A stretch of DNA of 64,000 nucleotides from Epilithonimonas lactis. GTDB lineage: Bacteria > Bacteroidota > Bacteroidia > Flavobacteriales > Weeksellaceae. The notes under the pieces were generated by a model. It was not told the origin of the DNA. It saw only the letters and a list, made by a program, of their open reading frames with translations, and did no database searches. Of the stretch, positions 1 through 7,795 are shown piece after piece. The DNA lies in NCBI RefSeq assembly GCF_900110605.1, contig NZ_FOFI01000003.1:186001-250000 (forward strand), in the 5' to 3' direction. How positions within the stretch are numbered: the stretch's first letter is position 1; every line of letters begins with the position of its first letter. The position numbers were made by a program, and so were the translations under genes.

Positions 1-321
1 GCTGACCTTTGTAATAATGCCAGAGGTTTTATGTTCTCACTTGGCTGCATCCAAGCTTTGCGATGCAATACCAACACTTGTCCGACGGGCGTGGCAACGC
101 AGGACAAAATGCTGATCAAAGGCCTTGATACCAATGATAAAACGGAACGTGTTTATCAATTCCATAAAAATACCTTGCACACTTGCAATGAGTTGATAGC
201 AGCCGCAGGAAGAGAAACTTATGACCAAGTTGATGCCTCAATGTTCATGCGAGGTGATGAGTTTGAGCATTTGTCTGACACTTACTTCCCAGATATTCTG
301 GAGAATGTGAGAAAGAGATAA
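1..321 (+). CDS. FMN-binding glutamate synthase family protein, C-terminal end (partial)
   Basis: The frame is open from base 1 to the TAA at 319-321, so only the last 106 residues are present. The segment CIQALRCNTNTCPTGVATQ has the cysteine spacing C-x5-C-x4-C that binds the 3Fe-4S cluster in the FMN/synthase domain of glutamate synthase large subunits and related FMN-binding proteins. After it comes a short helical tail ending in ENVRKR. The tail is too short to hold the GltB beta-helix (GXGXG) domain, so this is more likely the single-domain FMN-binding glutamate-synthase-like family than true GltB. A strong hairpin terminator follows within 60 bp. Family assignment is firm; substrate is unknown. 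Confidence 0.85.
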   Translation, partial: ADLCNNARGFMFSLGCIQALRCNTNTCPTGVATQDKMLIKGLDTNDKTERVYQFHKNTLHTCNELIAAAGRETYDQVDASMFMRGDEFEHLSDTYFPDILENVRKR

Positions 322-344
322 GCACATCTTTCACAATGAAGAAC

Positions 345-379
345 AAAGACCTATTCAAAACATGAATAGGTCTTTTTTT
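345..379 (+). terminator. Rho-independent terminator after the glutamate-synthase-like gene
   Basis: An 11-bp perfect stem (AGACCTATTCA at 347-357 with TGAATAGGTCT at 363-373) encloses a 5-base loop and runs into seven T residues at 373-379. It lies 25 bp after the stop codon. Confidence 0.85.
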
Positions 380-638
380 GGCTTCGGGAAATTCAGTTCT
401 GTGTTTTGGGACAAAGATGAAGCTCTGATGGTTATTGTCTTTTCAAAACTATAGATTCATCAGAATATACACAAATAATAAGAGTGGACATTGGATGGAC
501 AAATTAGCAATACAAATAAACTCCACTGATTACCAAAACATTACTAAACATACTCTTATAAAAAAAGACAACTTATCATTTTAATTCTAAATAAAAAATG
601 CTTGAAATTTTGTAGATTGCATTAGCATAAATCATTAT
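380..638. other. AT-rich intergenic region, no gene seen
   Basis: This stretch precedes the TPR/HTH regulator at 639. It becomes very A/T-rich towards the gene. I found no tRNA, small ORF or convincing TAnnTTTG box. It probably carries the regulator's promoter, but I cannot place it. Confidence 0.4.
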
Positions 639-2357
639 TTGAAACACATCTATTTTTTCTTATTGCTATTTCTAATCTTCGAAAATCTATTTTCGCAGCA
701 AATTGTCATCAAAAATAACCTAGATTCAAAGAGAAAACTAGAATCTGTCATTCTTCAAAACAAAAATTTTGGAAAGGACACGCTTGCTCTAAAAGCTTTC
801 CTATCGCCACTCCTCAAATCATCTGACAAGGATTTGCACGTGATTTACTACAATCTCCTCGCCAGTGGTTTTGCCTCTGCCAATGAAGCTCTGAATACCA
901 GCAGTAACCGTTACTTTTCAAAATCGCTAGAAATCGCAAAGTCTAATGTTAAGCCAGGATTGGAAATCTGGGTATTGGTCAATTATGCTTTCTACCTGTA
1001 TGATTATAAAAAAACATCAGAAGCGCTACAGGTCTATCTGGATGCGGACAACAGGATCAGGGACACAGACCATCATTCTATCGTGCTACCAAGTGACTGT
1101 TTCAAAAAAATAGGTTTCTTTATGGGAACAATTGGCGACACTACCGAAGCCATCGACTATCTCAAAATGGCACAGCAATTTGCAGATCCTAATTCCAAAG
1201 AACTGGCCGCAATCATAGACAATATTGGGTTTTATTATTTAGAACTCGATCAATTTGAAGATGCAAGGAAATATTTATCCCAAGCAGACAAAATCTCTAG
1301 ATCGATCAATGACCAGATCCGCTATGCAAAGGTTTTAGGAAATATGGGCTTGTTGGAATATAAAACAGGAAATCTTGAGAGAGCCATTGAGTTTTTAAAA
1401 CAAGACCTTGCGATCTCAGAAAAATTTCAAAGTCATTACAATACCAATTACGCCAGAATATTATTAAGTAAAATCCTTATTGACAAAGATCAGATCAATG
1501 AAGCAAAAGTATTGTTGACTGAAGCTCAGAAATTTGCTGAATCAAAACCCAATCTAAAAAAAGATGTTTTTGAAATCGAAGAACTGAAACTGAAAATTGC
1601 GCAACGCGAAAACAATCCTCAAAAAGAGTTATTAGCCTTAAGAAAACTCAAGTTCCTAGACGAACAACTCATCAATAGTGACAGCAAAAAAAATCTGGAA
1701 CGTAGTAACATCCGCGCCCAAAAGGAACGTTACGCGAGCAAACTGAGTCTTGCAAACGCTCAATTTGAAAAAGAACAATTCAAAAGCAAAGCGGTGATCG
1801 TGATCTCCATTCTCTTGTTTTGCCTTATAATCTTACTCATCATTTTCCACAAAAAGCAACTCAAAACAAGTCAGGACAAATATGACAAAACGGTTCTTCG
1901 ACTGCAATTGGAAAAGGTGCAATCTGAACAAAAACTATCCGAGACCAGCAACACGCTATCATCCTACAGCACTTATCTCTACGAAAAAAATGAGCAGATC
2001 GAAAAGCTCAACAATGAACTCTCCAAAACCCAAAGATCCGCCTCCTATCTTTCTATCGAAAAGGAAAAACAGCAGTTGCAAAAACTATTGGATTCCCATC
2101 TGATGACGGACGACAACTGGCGAAAATTCAAGGAGGTTTTCCAGCAGGAATATCCAGTCTATTTTGAAACTTTGGTGAATGACTTTCCGAATCTCACAGA
2201 ATCGAATCTGCGGATCATCACATTGATGAAATTGGGATTGTCCAACCAAGAGATCTCATCATTACTCGGAATTACAATCGAAGCGGTGAAAAAATCCAAG
2301 CAGAGATTGAAGAAAAGATTTGTTGAGAAATATGAAGATTTGTTTGTGGGGAATTAA
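639..2357 (+). CDS. Membrane-anchored TPR protein with C-terminal LuxR-type helix-turn-helix
   Basis: The 572-residue protein starts at a TTG codon giving MKHIYFFLLLFLIFENLFSQ, a typical signal sequence; no in-frame ATG gives a better start. Residues about 90-310 are helical repeats of TPR character (for example GNLERAIEFLKQDLAISEKF). A single membrane segment lies at about 385-406 (AVIVISILLFCLIILLIIF), then a charged coiled coil to about 480, then a helix-turn-helix at about 524-560 (LRIITLMKLGLSNQEISSLL) of the LuxR/sigma-70 region 4 type. This layout, a periplasmic sensor with a cytoplasmic DNA-binding end, is a recurrent Bacteroidota regulator family. The target is unknown. It is transcribed convergently with the next gene, whose stop is 1 bp away. 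Confidence 0.8.
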   Translation: MKHIYFFLLLFLIFENLFSQQIVIKNNLDSKRKLESVILQNKNFGKDTLALKAFLSPLLKSSDKDLHVIYYNLLASGFASANEALNTSSNRYFSKSLEIAKSNVKPGLEIWVLVNYAFYLYDYKKTSEALQVYLDADNRIRDTDHHSIVLPSDCFKKIGFFMGTIGDTTEAIDYLKMAQQFADPNSKELAAIIDNIGFYYLELDQFEDARKYLSQADKISRSINDQIRYAKVLGNMGLLEYKTGNLERAIEFLKQDLAISEKFQSHYNTNYARILLSKILIDKDQINEAKVLLTEAQKFAESKPNLKKDVFEIEELKLKIAQRENNPQKELLALRKLKFLDEQLINSDSKKNLERSNIRAQKERYASKLSLANAQFEKEQFKSKAVIVISILLFCLIILLIIFHKKQLKTSQDKYDKTVLRLQLEKVQSEQKLSETSNTLSSYSTYLYEKNEQIEKLNNELSKTQRSASYLSIEKEKQQLQKLLDSHLMTDDNWRKFKEVFQQEYPVYFETLVNDFPNLTESNLRIITLMKLGLSNQEISSLLGITIEAVKKSKQRLKKRFVEKYEDLFVGN

Positions 2358-2358
2358 T

Positions 2359-2733
2359 CTATAGATTTCTCTTTTTTGGAATTTTGAATAATAAAATCAA
2401 TGCCCAAATCTGCAAAACTGTCTGTAAAATATTAATGATTCCGACCACAGTATTGTTTTCCAAATTTTGAATAACAAACGGAATTCCCACGATTCCCAAA
2501 AATAAAATTACCGCAAGTAAAAACTTAATCCATTCCGTTCCTTTGCTAACAAGATAACCAATTCCAAAAACGAAACCGACAGAAATTAAAGCTGTAAATA
2601 TCTTCAGTCCATTGTCTAAAGTATCATACATCCAAATTACATTTCCAATTCCAAGTGCTCCCGAGAGATAAATTAAATCTGCTGCTTTTTTATAATTTGG
2701 ATGGATTTGGGATTCCTGATTACTTTCATTCAT
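2359..2733 (-). CDS. Small four-helix membrane protein of unknown function
   Basis: The protein has about 124 residues, counted from the ATG at 2733; a TTG one codon earlier is also possible. It starts with a polar segment (MNESNQESQIHPNYKKAADL) followed by four hydrophobic segments, roughly residues 20-40, 45-63, 68-88 and 95-117, and ends in KIPKKRNL. I see no catalytic motif and do not recognise the family. It reads towards the TPR/HTH gene and stops 1 bp from it, so it is not in its operon. The hairpin at 2777-2802 separates its promoter from guaA upstream. Confidence 0.65.
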   Translation of the reverse strand: MNESNQESQIHPNYKKAADLIYLSGALGIGNVIWMYDTLDNGLKIFTALISVGFVFGIGYLVSKGTEWIKFLLAVILFLGIVGIPFVIQNLENNTVVGIINILQTVLQIWALILLFKIPKKRNL

Positions 2734-2771
2734 CAATAATAATTTTAAAGGTCAAATATAATATTACCACA

Positions 2772-2802
2772 AACAAAAAACCAGTAAATAATTACTGGTT
2801 TT
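2772..2802 (-). terminator. Terminator downstream of guaA
   Basis: Arms AAAACCAGTAA (2777-2787) and TTACTGGTTTT (2792-2802) pair perfectly around a 4-base loop. On the minus strand the stem ends in a run of T (TTTTTTGTTT). It lies about 20 bp after the guaA stop. Confidence 0.85.
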
Positions 2803-2820
2803 GATATTTATTAATAGAAT

Positions 2821-4350
2821 TTACTCCCACTCGATCGTCGCAGGTGGTTTTGAACTGATGTCGTAAGCTACTCGGTTGATTCCACGAACTTCGTTGATGA
2901 TCCTGCTGGAAACTGTGTCCAAAAACTCATAAGGCAATCTGCTCCAAGTTGCAGTCATAAAGTCGATGGTGTTTGCAGAACGAACGACTGCTGTGTATTC
3001 GTAAGTTCTCTCGTCGCCCATTACGCCTACAGATTTTACCGGAAGCAAAACAACGAACGCTTGAGACACTTTTTCGTAAAGGTCATTTTTGTACAATTCC
3101 TCGATGAAAATATCGTCTGCTTCTTGTAAAATTCTTACTTTTTCTGCATCCACTTCACCCAAAACTCGGATTCCCAAACCTGGACCTGGAAATGGATGTC
3201 TGTAAACCAATTCGTGTGGAATGCCTAATTCCTCTCCTACTTTTCTCACTTCGTCTTTGAACAATTCTCTCAAAGGTTCCAACAATTCAAATTCCATTTC
3301 TTCTGGCAATCCGCCAACGTTGTGATGCGATTTGATCACCGCTGAAGGTCCTTTGACAGACTGAGATTCTATGACATCTGGATAGATTGTGCCTTGTGCT
3401 AAGAATTTTGCACCTTCAATTTTTTTGGATTCTTCGTCGAAAACGTGAACGAACTCGTTGCCGATGATCTTTCTTTTTTGTTCCGGATCTCCAACGCCAG
3501 CCAATTTGGATAAGAATCTTTCGGAAGCTTCTACCAATTTGATATTCATATGGAAATGCTTACCGTAATTTTCCATTACTTTTTTGTCTTCGTCTTTTCT
3601 CAAAAGTCCAGTGTCGACGAAAATGCAATTCAGTTGGTCACCGATGGCTTTATGAATTAGAACGGCAGCAACAGAAGAATCCACACCTCCGGAAAGTCCT
3701 AAAATCACTTTGTTGTCGCCAACTTTTTCCTTGATTTCTGCAACCGTTTTTTCAATGTAATTGGTCAGTTTCCAGTTCTTATCCGCTTTACAAATTTCGA
3801 AAACGAAATTCTCGATCATCTTTCCACCTTCCTCAGAATGAGAAACTTCAGGGTGAAATTGAACACCATATATTTTCTTTTCAGGATTAGAAATCGAAGC
3901 AATAACGCCAGATTTTGCATTGAGTTCAAAACCTGCTGGCAATTGGGAAACCTCATCGAAGTGGCTCATCCAAACGATGGAATTTTGGTAAACACCTTTC
4001 AGTAGATCATTTTCTTTTACGATTTCCAAATGTGCTTTTCCATACTCGCCTTTCTCGCCTTTAGCTACTTTTCCACCCAAAAGATGTGCGGTCAATTGCA
4101 TTCCGTAGCAGATTCCAAGAACGGGAATTCCTTGTTCGTAAATCTCTTTTTCTACCAAATGGGCGTTCTCTGCATTCACAGAACTTGGTCCGCCAGAAAG
4201 GATGATTCCTCTTGGTTTTTTCTCCAAGATCTCTGACAATGGCGTGTTGAAAGGTAATATTTCTGAATAGACTTCCATCTCACGGATCCTTCTTCCGATG
4301 AGTTGATTGTATTGGGAACCGAAGTCTAAAATGATAATTCCGTTGTGCAT
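2821..4350 (-). CDS. guaA: GMP synthase (glutamine-hydrolysing)
   Basis: The 509-residue protein makes GMP from XMP, glutamine and ATP, the last step of guanine nucleotide synthesis. It has an N-terminal class I glutamine amidotransferase domain with nucleophile Cys81 (GICYGMQ) and the His166/Glu168 pair (QFHPE). The ATP-pyrophosphatase domain carries the P-loop SGGVDSS at 220-226, and the C-terminal dimerisation domain ends in SSKPPATIEWE, the standard GuaA end. Length is normal. The gene starts 18 bp after the stop of the upstream methyltransferase gene, so the two are probably co-transcribed. purD, also a purine gene, lies further upstream. Confidence 0.97.
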   Translation of the reverse strand: MHNGIIILDFGSQYNQLIGRRIREMEVYSEILPFNTPLSEILEKKPRGIILSGGPSSVNAENAHLVEKEIYEQGIPVLGICYGMQLTAHLLGGKVAKGEKGEYGKAHLEIVKENDLLKGVYQNSIVWMSHFDEVSQLPAGFELNAKSGVIASISNPEKKIYGVQFHPEVSHSEEGGKMIENFVFEICKADKNWKLTNYIEKTVAEIKEKVGDNKVILGLSGGVDSSVAAVLIHKAIGDQLNCIFVDTGLLRKDEDKKVMENYGKHFHMNIKLVEASERFLSKLAGVGDPEQKRKIIGNEFVHVFDEESKKIEGAKFLAQGTIYPDVIESQSVKGPSAVIKSHHNVGGLPEEMEFELLEPLRELFKDEVRKVGEELGIPHELVYRHPFPGPGLGIRVLGEVDAEKVRILQEADDIFIEELYKNDLYEKVSQAFVVLLPVKSVGVMGDERTYEYTAVVRSANTIDFMTATWSRLPYEFLDTVSSRIINEVRGINRVAYDISSKPPATIEWE

Positions 4351-4368
4351 ATAGTTGTTGTAATATTT

Positions 4369-5133
4369 TTAAAATTTTGCGTAAATAACTGTTCTTTTGA
4401 ATGGATAGAAAACCGGCGAACCTGGAAACACTTTTTTAAGTTCTGCCTTGTAATCCGCTTTGTAGTTTTCTCTCAATTCTTCTGGTAATTTTTCTAAAAA
4501 AGGAATGATGGCTGTTCCGGAAGCCCATTCGAAAACGGCATCTGAATTTTCCATCACGTGTGGATAGACTTTCTCAAACACATTGATGTCATTTCCGTGG
4601 TTGTCATATAAAATCTTGGCGTACTCATCAATATTCAAAACTGGATATTCTCTGACCCAAGCTTTGAATTCTTTTTTATACGGTTCCATTTCTGCTACTT
4701 TCGATAGCAATTGATGTACGATAAAATTATGATTGGAAGGTACCTGAACTGCCAATTGTCCGTCTTGATTTAGTTTTGAAATGAGGTTTGGAAAAAGTTG
4801 CTGATGTTCTGTGCACCATTGCAAACTGGCGTTGGCGATGATGAGATCAAATTTCTCATCCAACTCCAACTGTTCTTCGACGCTTCTTTGAAAGAAATGT
4901 AGATTTTCTGTGGAATGTTTTTCTGCCTTTGCCAACATCTCGGCTGAAGAATCGATTCCAGTAATGTTTGGATTCTCCAGATAACCAAAAATCCCCGAAG
5001 TCAGTTCGCCTGTTCCGCAACCTAGATCGATGACAGACAAATTCGGTTTTGAATCTACGAGATTCAAAAGGTCAAAAAAGGGCGCTGAGCGTTCTGTTTT
5101 GAATTGGTCGTATGTTTCCGGATTCCAGGGCAT
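4369..5133 (-). CDS. Class I SAM methyltransferase, trans-aconitate 2-methyltransferase-like
   Basis: The 254-residue protein begins MPWNPETYDQF, as Tam proteins do, and has motif I VIDLGCGTGEL for S-adenosylmethionine, then the acidic ITGIDSS strand and NASLQW. Tam methylates trans-aconitate, an inhibitory by-product of aconitase; several close relatives methylate other small acids, so the substrate is inferred from overall similarity only. It is probably co-transcribed with guaA, which starts 18 bp downstream. Seven copies of a 7-bp repeat start 10 bp upstream of its ATG. Confidence 0.75.
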   Translation of the reverse strand: MPWNPETYDQFKTERSAPFFDLLNLVDSKPNLSVIDLGCGTGELTSGIFGYLENPNITGIDSSAEMLAKAEKHSTENLHFFQRSVEEQLELDEKFDLIIANASLQWCTEHQQLFPNLISKLNQDGQLAVQVPSNHNFIVHQLLSKVAEMEPYKKEFKAWVREYPVLNIDEYAKILYDNHGNDINVFEKVYPHVMENSDAVFEWASGTAIIPFLEKLPEELRENYKADYKAELKKVFPGSPVFYPFKRTVIYAKF

Positions 5134-5143
5134 CTTTTTATGG

Positions 5144-5192
5144 TTGATGGTTGATGGTTGATAGTTGATAGTTGATAGTTGATAGTTGATAG
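5144..5192. repeat. Seven tandem copies of a 7-bp repeat (TTGATRG)
   Basis: Units start at 5144, 5151, 5158, 5165, 5172, 5179 and 5186. The first two read TTGATGG and the other five TTGATAG. The array ends 10 bp upstream of the methyltransferase start codon at 5133, so a change in copy number would alter the promoter or 5' UTR spacing. Confidence 0.9.
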
Positions 5193-5214
5193 TGAAGTTA
5201 ATTCTTGTTTTTTT

Positions 5215-5320
5215 AAACGCAAAGTCCGCAAGATTTTTTTGAACTTATTGAAAACTTTTTAAGGTTCGCAAGGACACTTCGACAAGCTCAGTATAAACTA
5301 CAAACTCATCAAAGCTTTTA
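5215..5320. repeat. Dispersed intergenic repeat, copy A (partner at 10556-10640)
   Basis: The segment starts with CGCAAAGTCCGCAAGATTTTTT, continues with TTATTGAAAA and TTTTAAGGTTCGCAAGG, and ends near CTCATCAAAGCTTTTAA. The same blocks, in the same order and with scattered substitutions, recur at 10556-10640. No ORF is present. It may be a decayed mobile repeat or a common intergenic filler of the genome. Confidence 0.6.
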
Positions 5321-5466
5321 ACTCACCCTGTCATTCTGTAGAAGTCTCAACAAATTTTGGTTAGATTGCTACAGTGTGACAACATTATGTTTTGATTATA
5401 ATTCTATAATTTTAATATCTGTAAATGTTCTATTGATTAACAAAACTTCAATTTTTGTAGAAACCT

Positions 5467-5571
5467 ATAGCCCCGATTGCAACGGCATCCTTTTTTGCAT
5501 CTTCAGGCTTCGACTTCGCTCAGTCACCAAATGCAAAAAAGATATAGTGGAAAGCGGGATCAAGCTCCTAA
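5467..5571 (-). ncRNA. 3'-UTR structured repeat element, copy 1 (after purD)
   Basis: Read on the plus strand it begins ATAGCCCCGATTGCAACGG and ends GTGGAAAGCGGGATCAAGCT. Between these conserved ends is a hairpin whose arms are TTTTTTGCAT and ATGCAAAAAA. The end blocks can also pair (AGC with GCT, CCCG with CGGG). It begins about 40 bp after the purD stop, in purD's orientation. Four other copies or variants occur in the window, each just after a stop codon. The rest of the 5134-5609 gap holds only the repeats listed and AT-rich DNA. Confidence 0.6.
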
Positions 5572-5609
5572 AAAAAAGAGACGTTAGTTGCCCAACATCT
5601 CTTTATATT

Positions 5610-6848
5610 TTAAAATTTCGCAATATCGTCTCGGTAAAAGGCGTAGTCGAACTGAACCGGAACGGCGTCTTCGTACACTTTTTTGCGTGCCTCGTCATAG
5701 GTGTCGCCCAAAGCAACGATGTTCAACACTCGTCCGCCTGTGGAAACCACTCTGCTTCCTCTGTAATCTGCGCCAGCATAGAGAACTTTGCTGTTCTTTA
5801 CTTTTTCTACACCTGTGATCTCGTAGCCTGTCTCGTGGTTTTTTGGATAACCGCCAGAGCAAACGACCAAGCACACTGCTTTTTTGTCTTTGAACTTCAG
5901 ATCCAATTCTTTTCCATTAAGACAATCCTCGATGACATCTACCAAATTGTTTTCCAAAAGTGGCAAAAGCACCTGCGTTTCCGGATCGCCCAATCTCATA
6001 TTGTACTCCAAAAGGTAAGTTCCGTTTTTGGTGATCATCAATCCGAAAAAGATAAATCCTTTGAAGTTAAGGCCTTCTTTTTTAAGACCTTCCACGGTTG
6101 GATTCATAATATTCTGGATGAAATCCTGATTGTGAGCGTCTGTAAATTCCGGGCTTGGTGCCACAGAACCCATTCCGCCAGTGTTTGGCCCTTTGTCGCC
6201 GTTTCCAGCTTTCTTATAATCTTTTGCTGAAACGAAAGGGAATATCTCCTCACCGTTTGAAACTCCGATGATTGAAGCTTCAAAACCTTGAAGAAATTCC
6301 TCAATCACCACTTGGATCCCTGCATCTCCGAAGATCCTTTTGATCATAAAATCGTGGATCGTACCTTCTGCTTCTTCCAAATCCTCAGCAATCACAACGC
6401 CTTTTCCACCAGCAAGTCCACTTGCTTTGATCACGATAGGAAATTCCTGTGTCTGCAAATATTCTTTGGCTTCTACATAAGAGTCAAAAATAACGGCTTT
6501 CGCTGTTTTGATGCCGTAGGTCTGCATAAACTTCTTGGAGAAAGACTTGCTTCCTTCCAATGACGCAGCTTTCTTAGTTGGACCAAAAACTTTGAGATCA
6601 ACTTTTTTGAATTCGTCAACAATCCCTTCTACCAAAGGTGCCTCTGGGCCAACAATCGTTAAATCGACTTTGTTTTTGATGGCAAAATCTCTCAATGCCA
6701 ATATATCGGTTTCGTTGATATTTTCTCCTAATTTTTCGGTAGTGGCGTTTCCGGGCGCAAAGAACATTTTTGTAATCTTGCTATCTTCACTCAGCTTCAA
6801 TGCTAAAGCCGAAGCACGGCCACCATTGCCAACAATAAGTAATCTCAT
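5610..6848 (-). CDS. purD: Phosphoribosylamine-glycine ligase (GAR synthetase)
   Basis: The 412-residue protein catalyses the second step of de novo purine synthesis, joining glycine to phosphoribosylamine with ATP. It has the N-terminal domain MRLLIVGNGGRASAL, the TIVGPEAPL loop, an ATP-grasp domain with the glycine-rich IKASGLAGGKGVVIA, the substrate-binding GPNTGGMGSVAPSP, and the metal-binding EYNMRLGDPETQ near residue 285. Family members usually read GNGGREHA at the start; here it is GNGGRASA. Length is slightly short but complete. A TAAATTTG promoter box lies about 30 bp upstream, and a structured repeat follows the stop. Confidence 0.96.
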   Translation of the reverse strand: MRLLIVGNGGRASALALKLSEDSKITKMFFAPGNATTEKLGENINETDILALRDFAIKNKVDLTIVGPEAPLVEGIVDEFKKVDLKVFGPTKKAASLEGSKSFSKKFMQTYGIKTAKAVIFDSYVEAKEYLQTQEFPIVIKASGLAGGKGVVIAEDLEEAEGTIHDFMIKRIFGDAGIQVVIEEFLQGFEASIIGVSNGEEIFPFVSAKDYKKAGNGDKGPNTGGMGSVAPSPEFTDAHNQDFIQNIMNPTVEGLKKEGLNFKGFIFFGLMITKNGTYLLEYNMRLGDPETQVLLPLLENNLVDVIEDCLNGKELDLKFKDKKAVCLVVCSGGYPKNHETGYEITGVEKVKNSKVLYAGADYRGSRVVSTGGRVLNIVALGDTYDEARKKVYEDAVPVQFDYAFYRDDIAKF

Positions 6849-6875
6849 TTGTTTCAGTTTAACTTTTTAAAGTGT

Positions 6876-6883
6876 CAAATTTA
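6876..6883 (-). promoter_or_regulatory. Candidate -7 promoter box of purD (TAAATTTG)
   Basis: On the minus strand the bases read TAAATTTG, a full match to the Bacteroidota TAnnTTTG box, 28 bp upstream of the purD ATG. I see no TTG at the usual 19-21 bp further upstream. Confidence 0.5.
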
Positions 6884-6950
6884 AGATTTTTTGAGGACAA
6901 ATCTTATACCGAGTTCGAGGTATTTTTCTTAAAAAAATATAAAGTTTGGA

Positions 6951-7667
6951 TTACTCTGGCAATTGCATCGGAACTTCCATCAATAAAACTTCTGAATCCT
7001 TGATGGCTTCCAAGACAAAACTTTCTGTGTCCCAAATTCCGAATCCGTCTCTCTCATTCAAAACCTGACCTCCAATTTTTGCTGAACCTTTGATGACAAA
7101 AGCGTAAACGCCGTTTCCAGATCTGTTGATCTTATATTCTTTGGAAAAACCATTGTCAAACTTTGCCAAATTGAACCAAGCATCTTGATGGATCCAAACG
7201 CCTGCGTCATCTGCATTGGGTGATAATATCTGCTGAAAGTCATTCTTAACAGAATTTTCTTCGATGCTCACTTGGTCATATCTCGGTGTGACGTCGGTTT
7301 TGTTTGGGATGATCCAGATCTGAAGAAACTTCACAGGTTGTTCCGTTGCATTTTCTTCGCTGTGCATAATTCCCGTTCCTGCAGACATTACCTGGATGTC
7401 GCCATTTTTGATGATCCCAGAATTGCCCATATTGTCACCGTGACGCAACTCGCCTTCCAGAGGAATGGAGATGATCTCCATATCGCGGTGCGGATGTCTT
7501 CCGAATCCCATTCCGCCTTGAACAAAATCGTCATTCAAAACGCGAAGGACGCCGAAGTTCATTCTTTCCGGATTTTGATAACCTGCAAAACTGAAGGTGT
7601 GTTTGCTTTTCAACCAACCGTGGTCTGCGTGTCCTCTGCTGTCTGATTTATGATAAACTGTTTTCAT
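6951..7667 (-). CDS. Pirin family protein (bicupin)
   Basis: The 238-residue protein begins MKTVYHKSDSRGHADHGWLK. Its N-terminal cupin has the metal ligands of the pirin signature in GFGRHPHRDMEIISIPLEG and HSEEN (the His-His-His-Glu set). The second cupin half is degenerate. Pirins bind Fe(II) or Ni(II); some, such as YhaK and YhhW, show quercetin dioxygenase activity in vitro, others are redox sensors, so the role here is unknown. It stands alone between the ilvA terminator and purD. Confidence 0.9.
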   Translation of the reverse strand: MKTVYHKSDSRGHADHGWLKSKHTFSFAGYQNPERMNFGVLRVLNDDFVQGGMGFGRHPHRDMEIISIPLEGELRHGDNMGNSGIIKNGDIQVMSAGTGIMHSEENATEQPVKFLQIWIIPNKTDVTPRYDQVSIEENSVKNDFQQILSPNADDAGVWIHQDAWFNLAKFDNGFSKEYKINRSGNGVYAFVIKGSAKIGGQVLNERDGFGIWDTESFVLEAIKDSEVLLMEVPMQLPE

Positions 7668-7755
7668 TTTTTTAATGATTTAATTTGTTAGACTTTTTTA
7701 TTGACACAAATTTCCAGCTTTCAAAATCCTTGCGCATTGATGTACGATAAGAACG

Positions 7756-7790
7756 GAAAACTCCGACCATTGCCGGAGTTTTCTTTTTTT
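7756..7790 (-). terminator. Terminator downstream of ilvA, bidirectional in form
   Basis: Arms GAAAACTCCG (7756-7765) and CGGAGTTTTC (7774-7783) pair perfectly around an 8-base loop. T runs occur on both strands, longest on the plus strand (7784-7790). It lies just after the ilvA stop and probably ends the ilv transcript. Confidence 0.75.
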
Positions 7791-7795
7791 TAAAA

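Noticed and set aside
5144-5192. Heptamer array considered as a CRISPR array
   Set aside because: Units are only 7 bp and contiguous, so no spacers are possible.
5376-6230. A long plus-strand reading frame of 284 codons opposite purD
   Set aside because: It lies over the purD gene on the other strand, has no recognisable motif and no start context, and purD has full family signatures.
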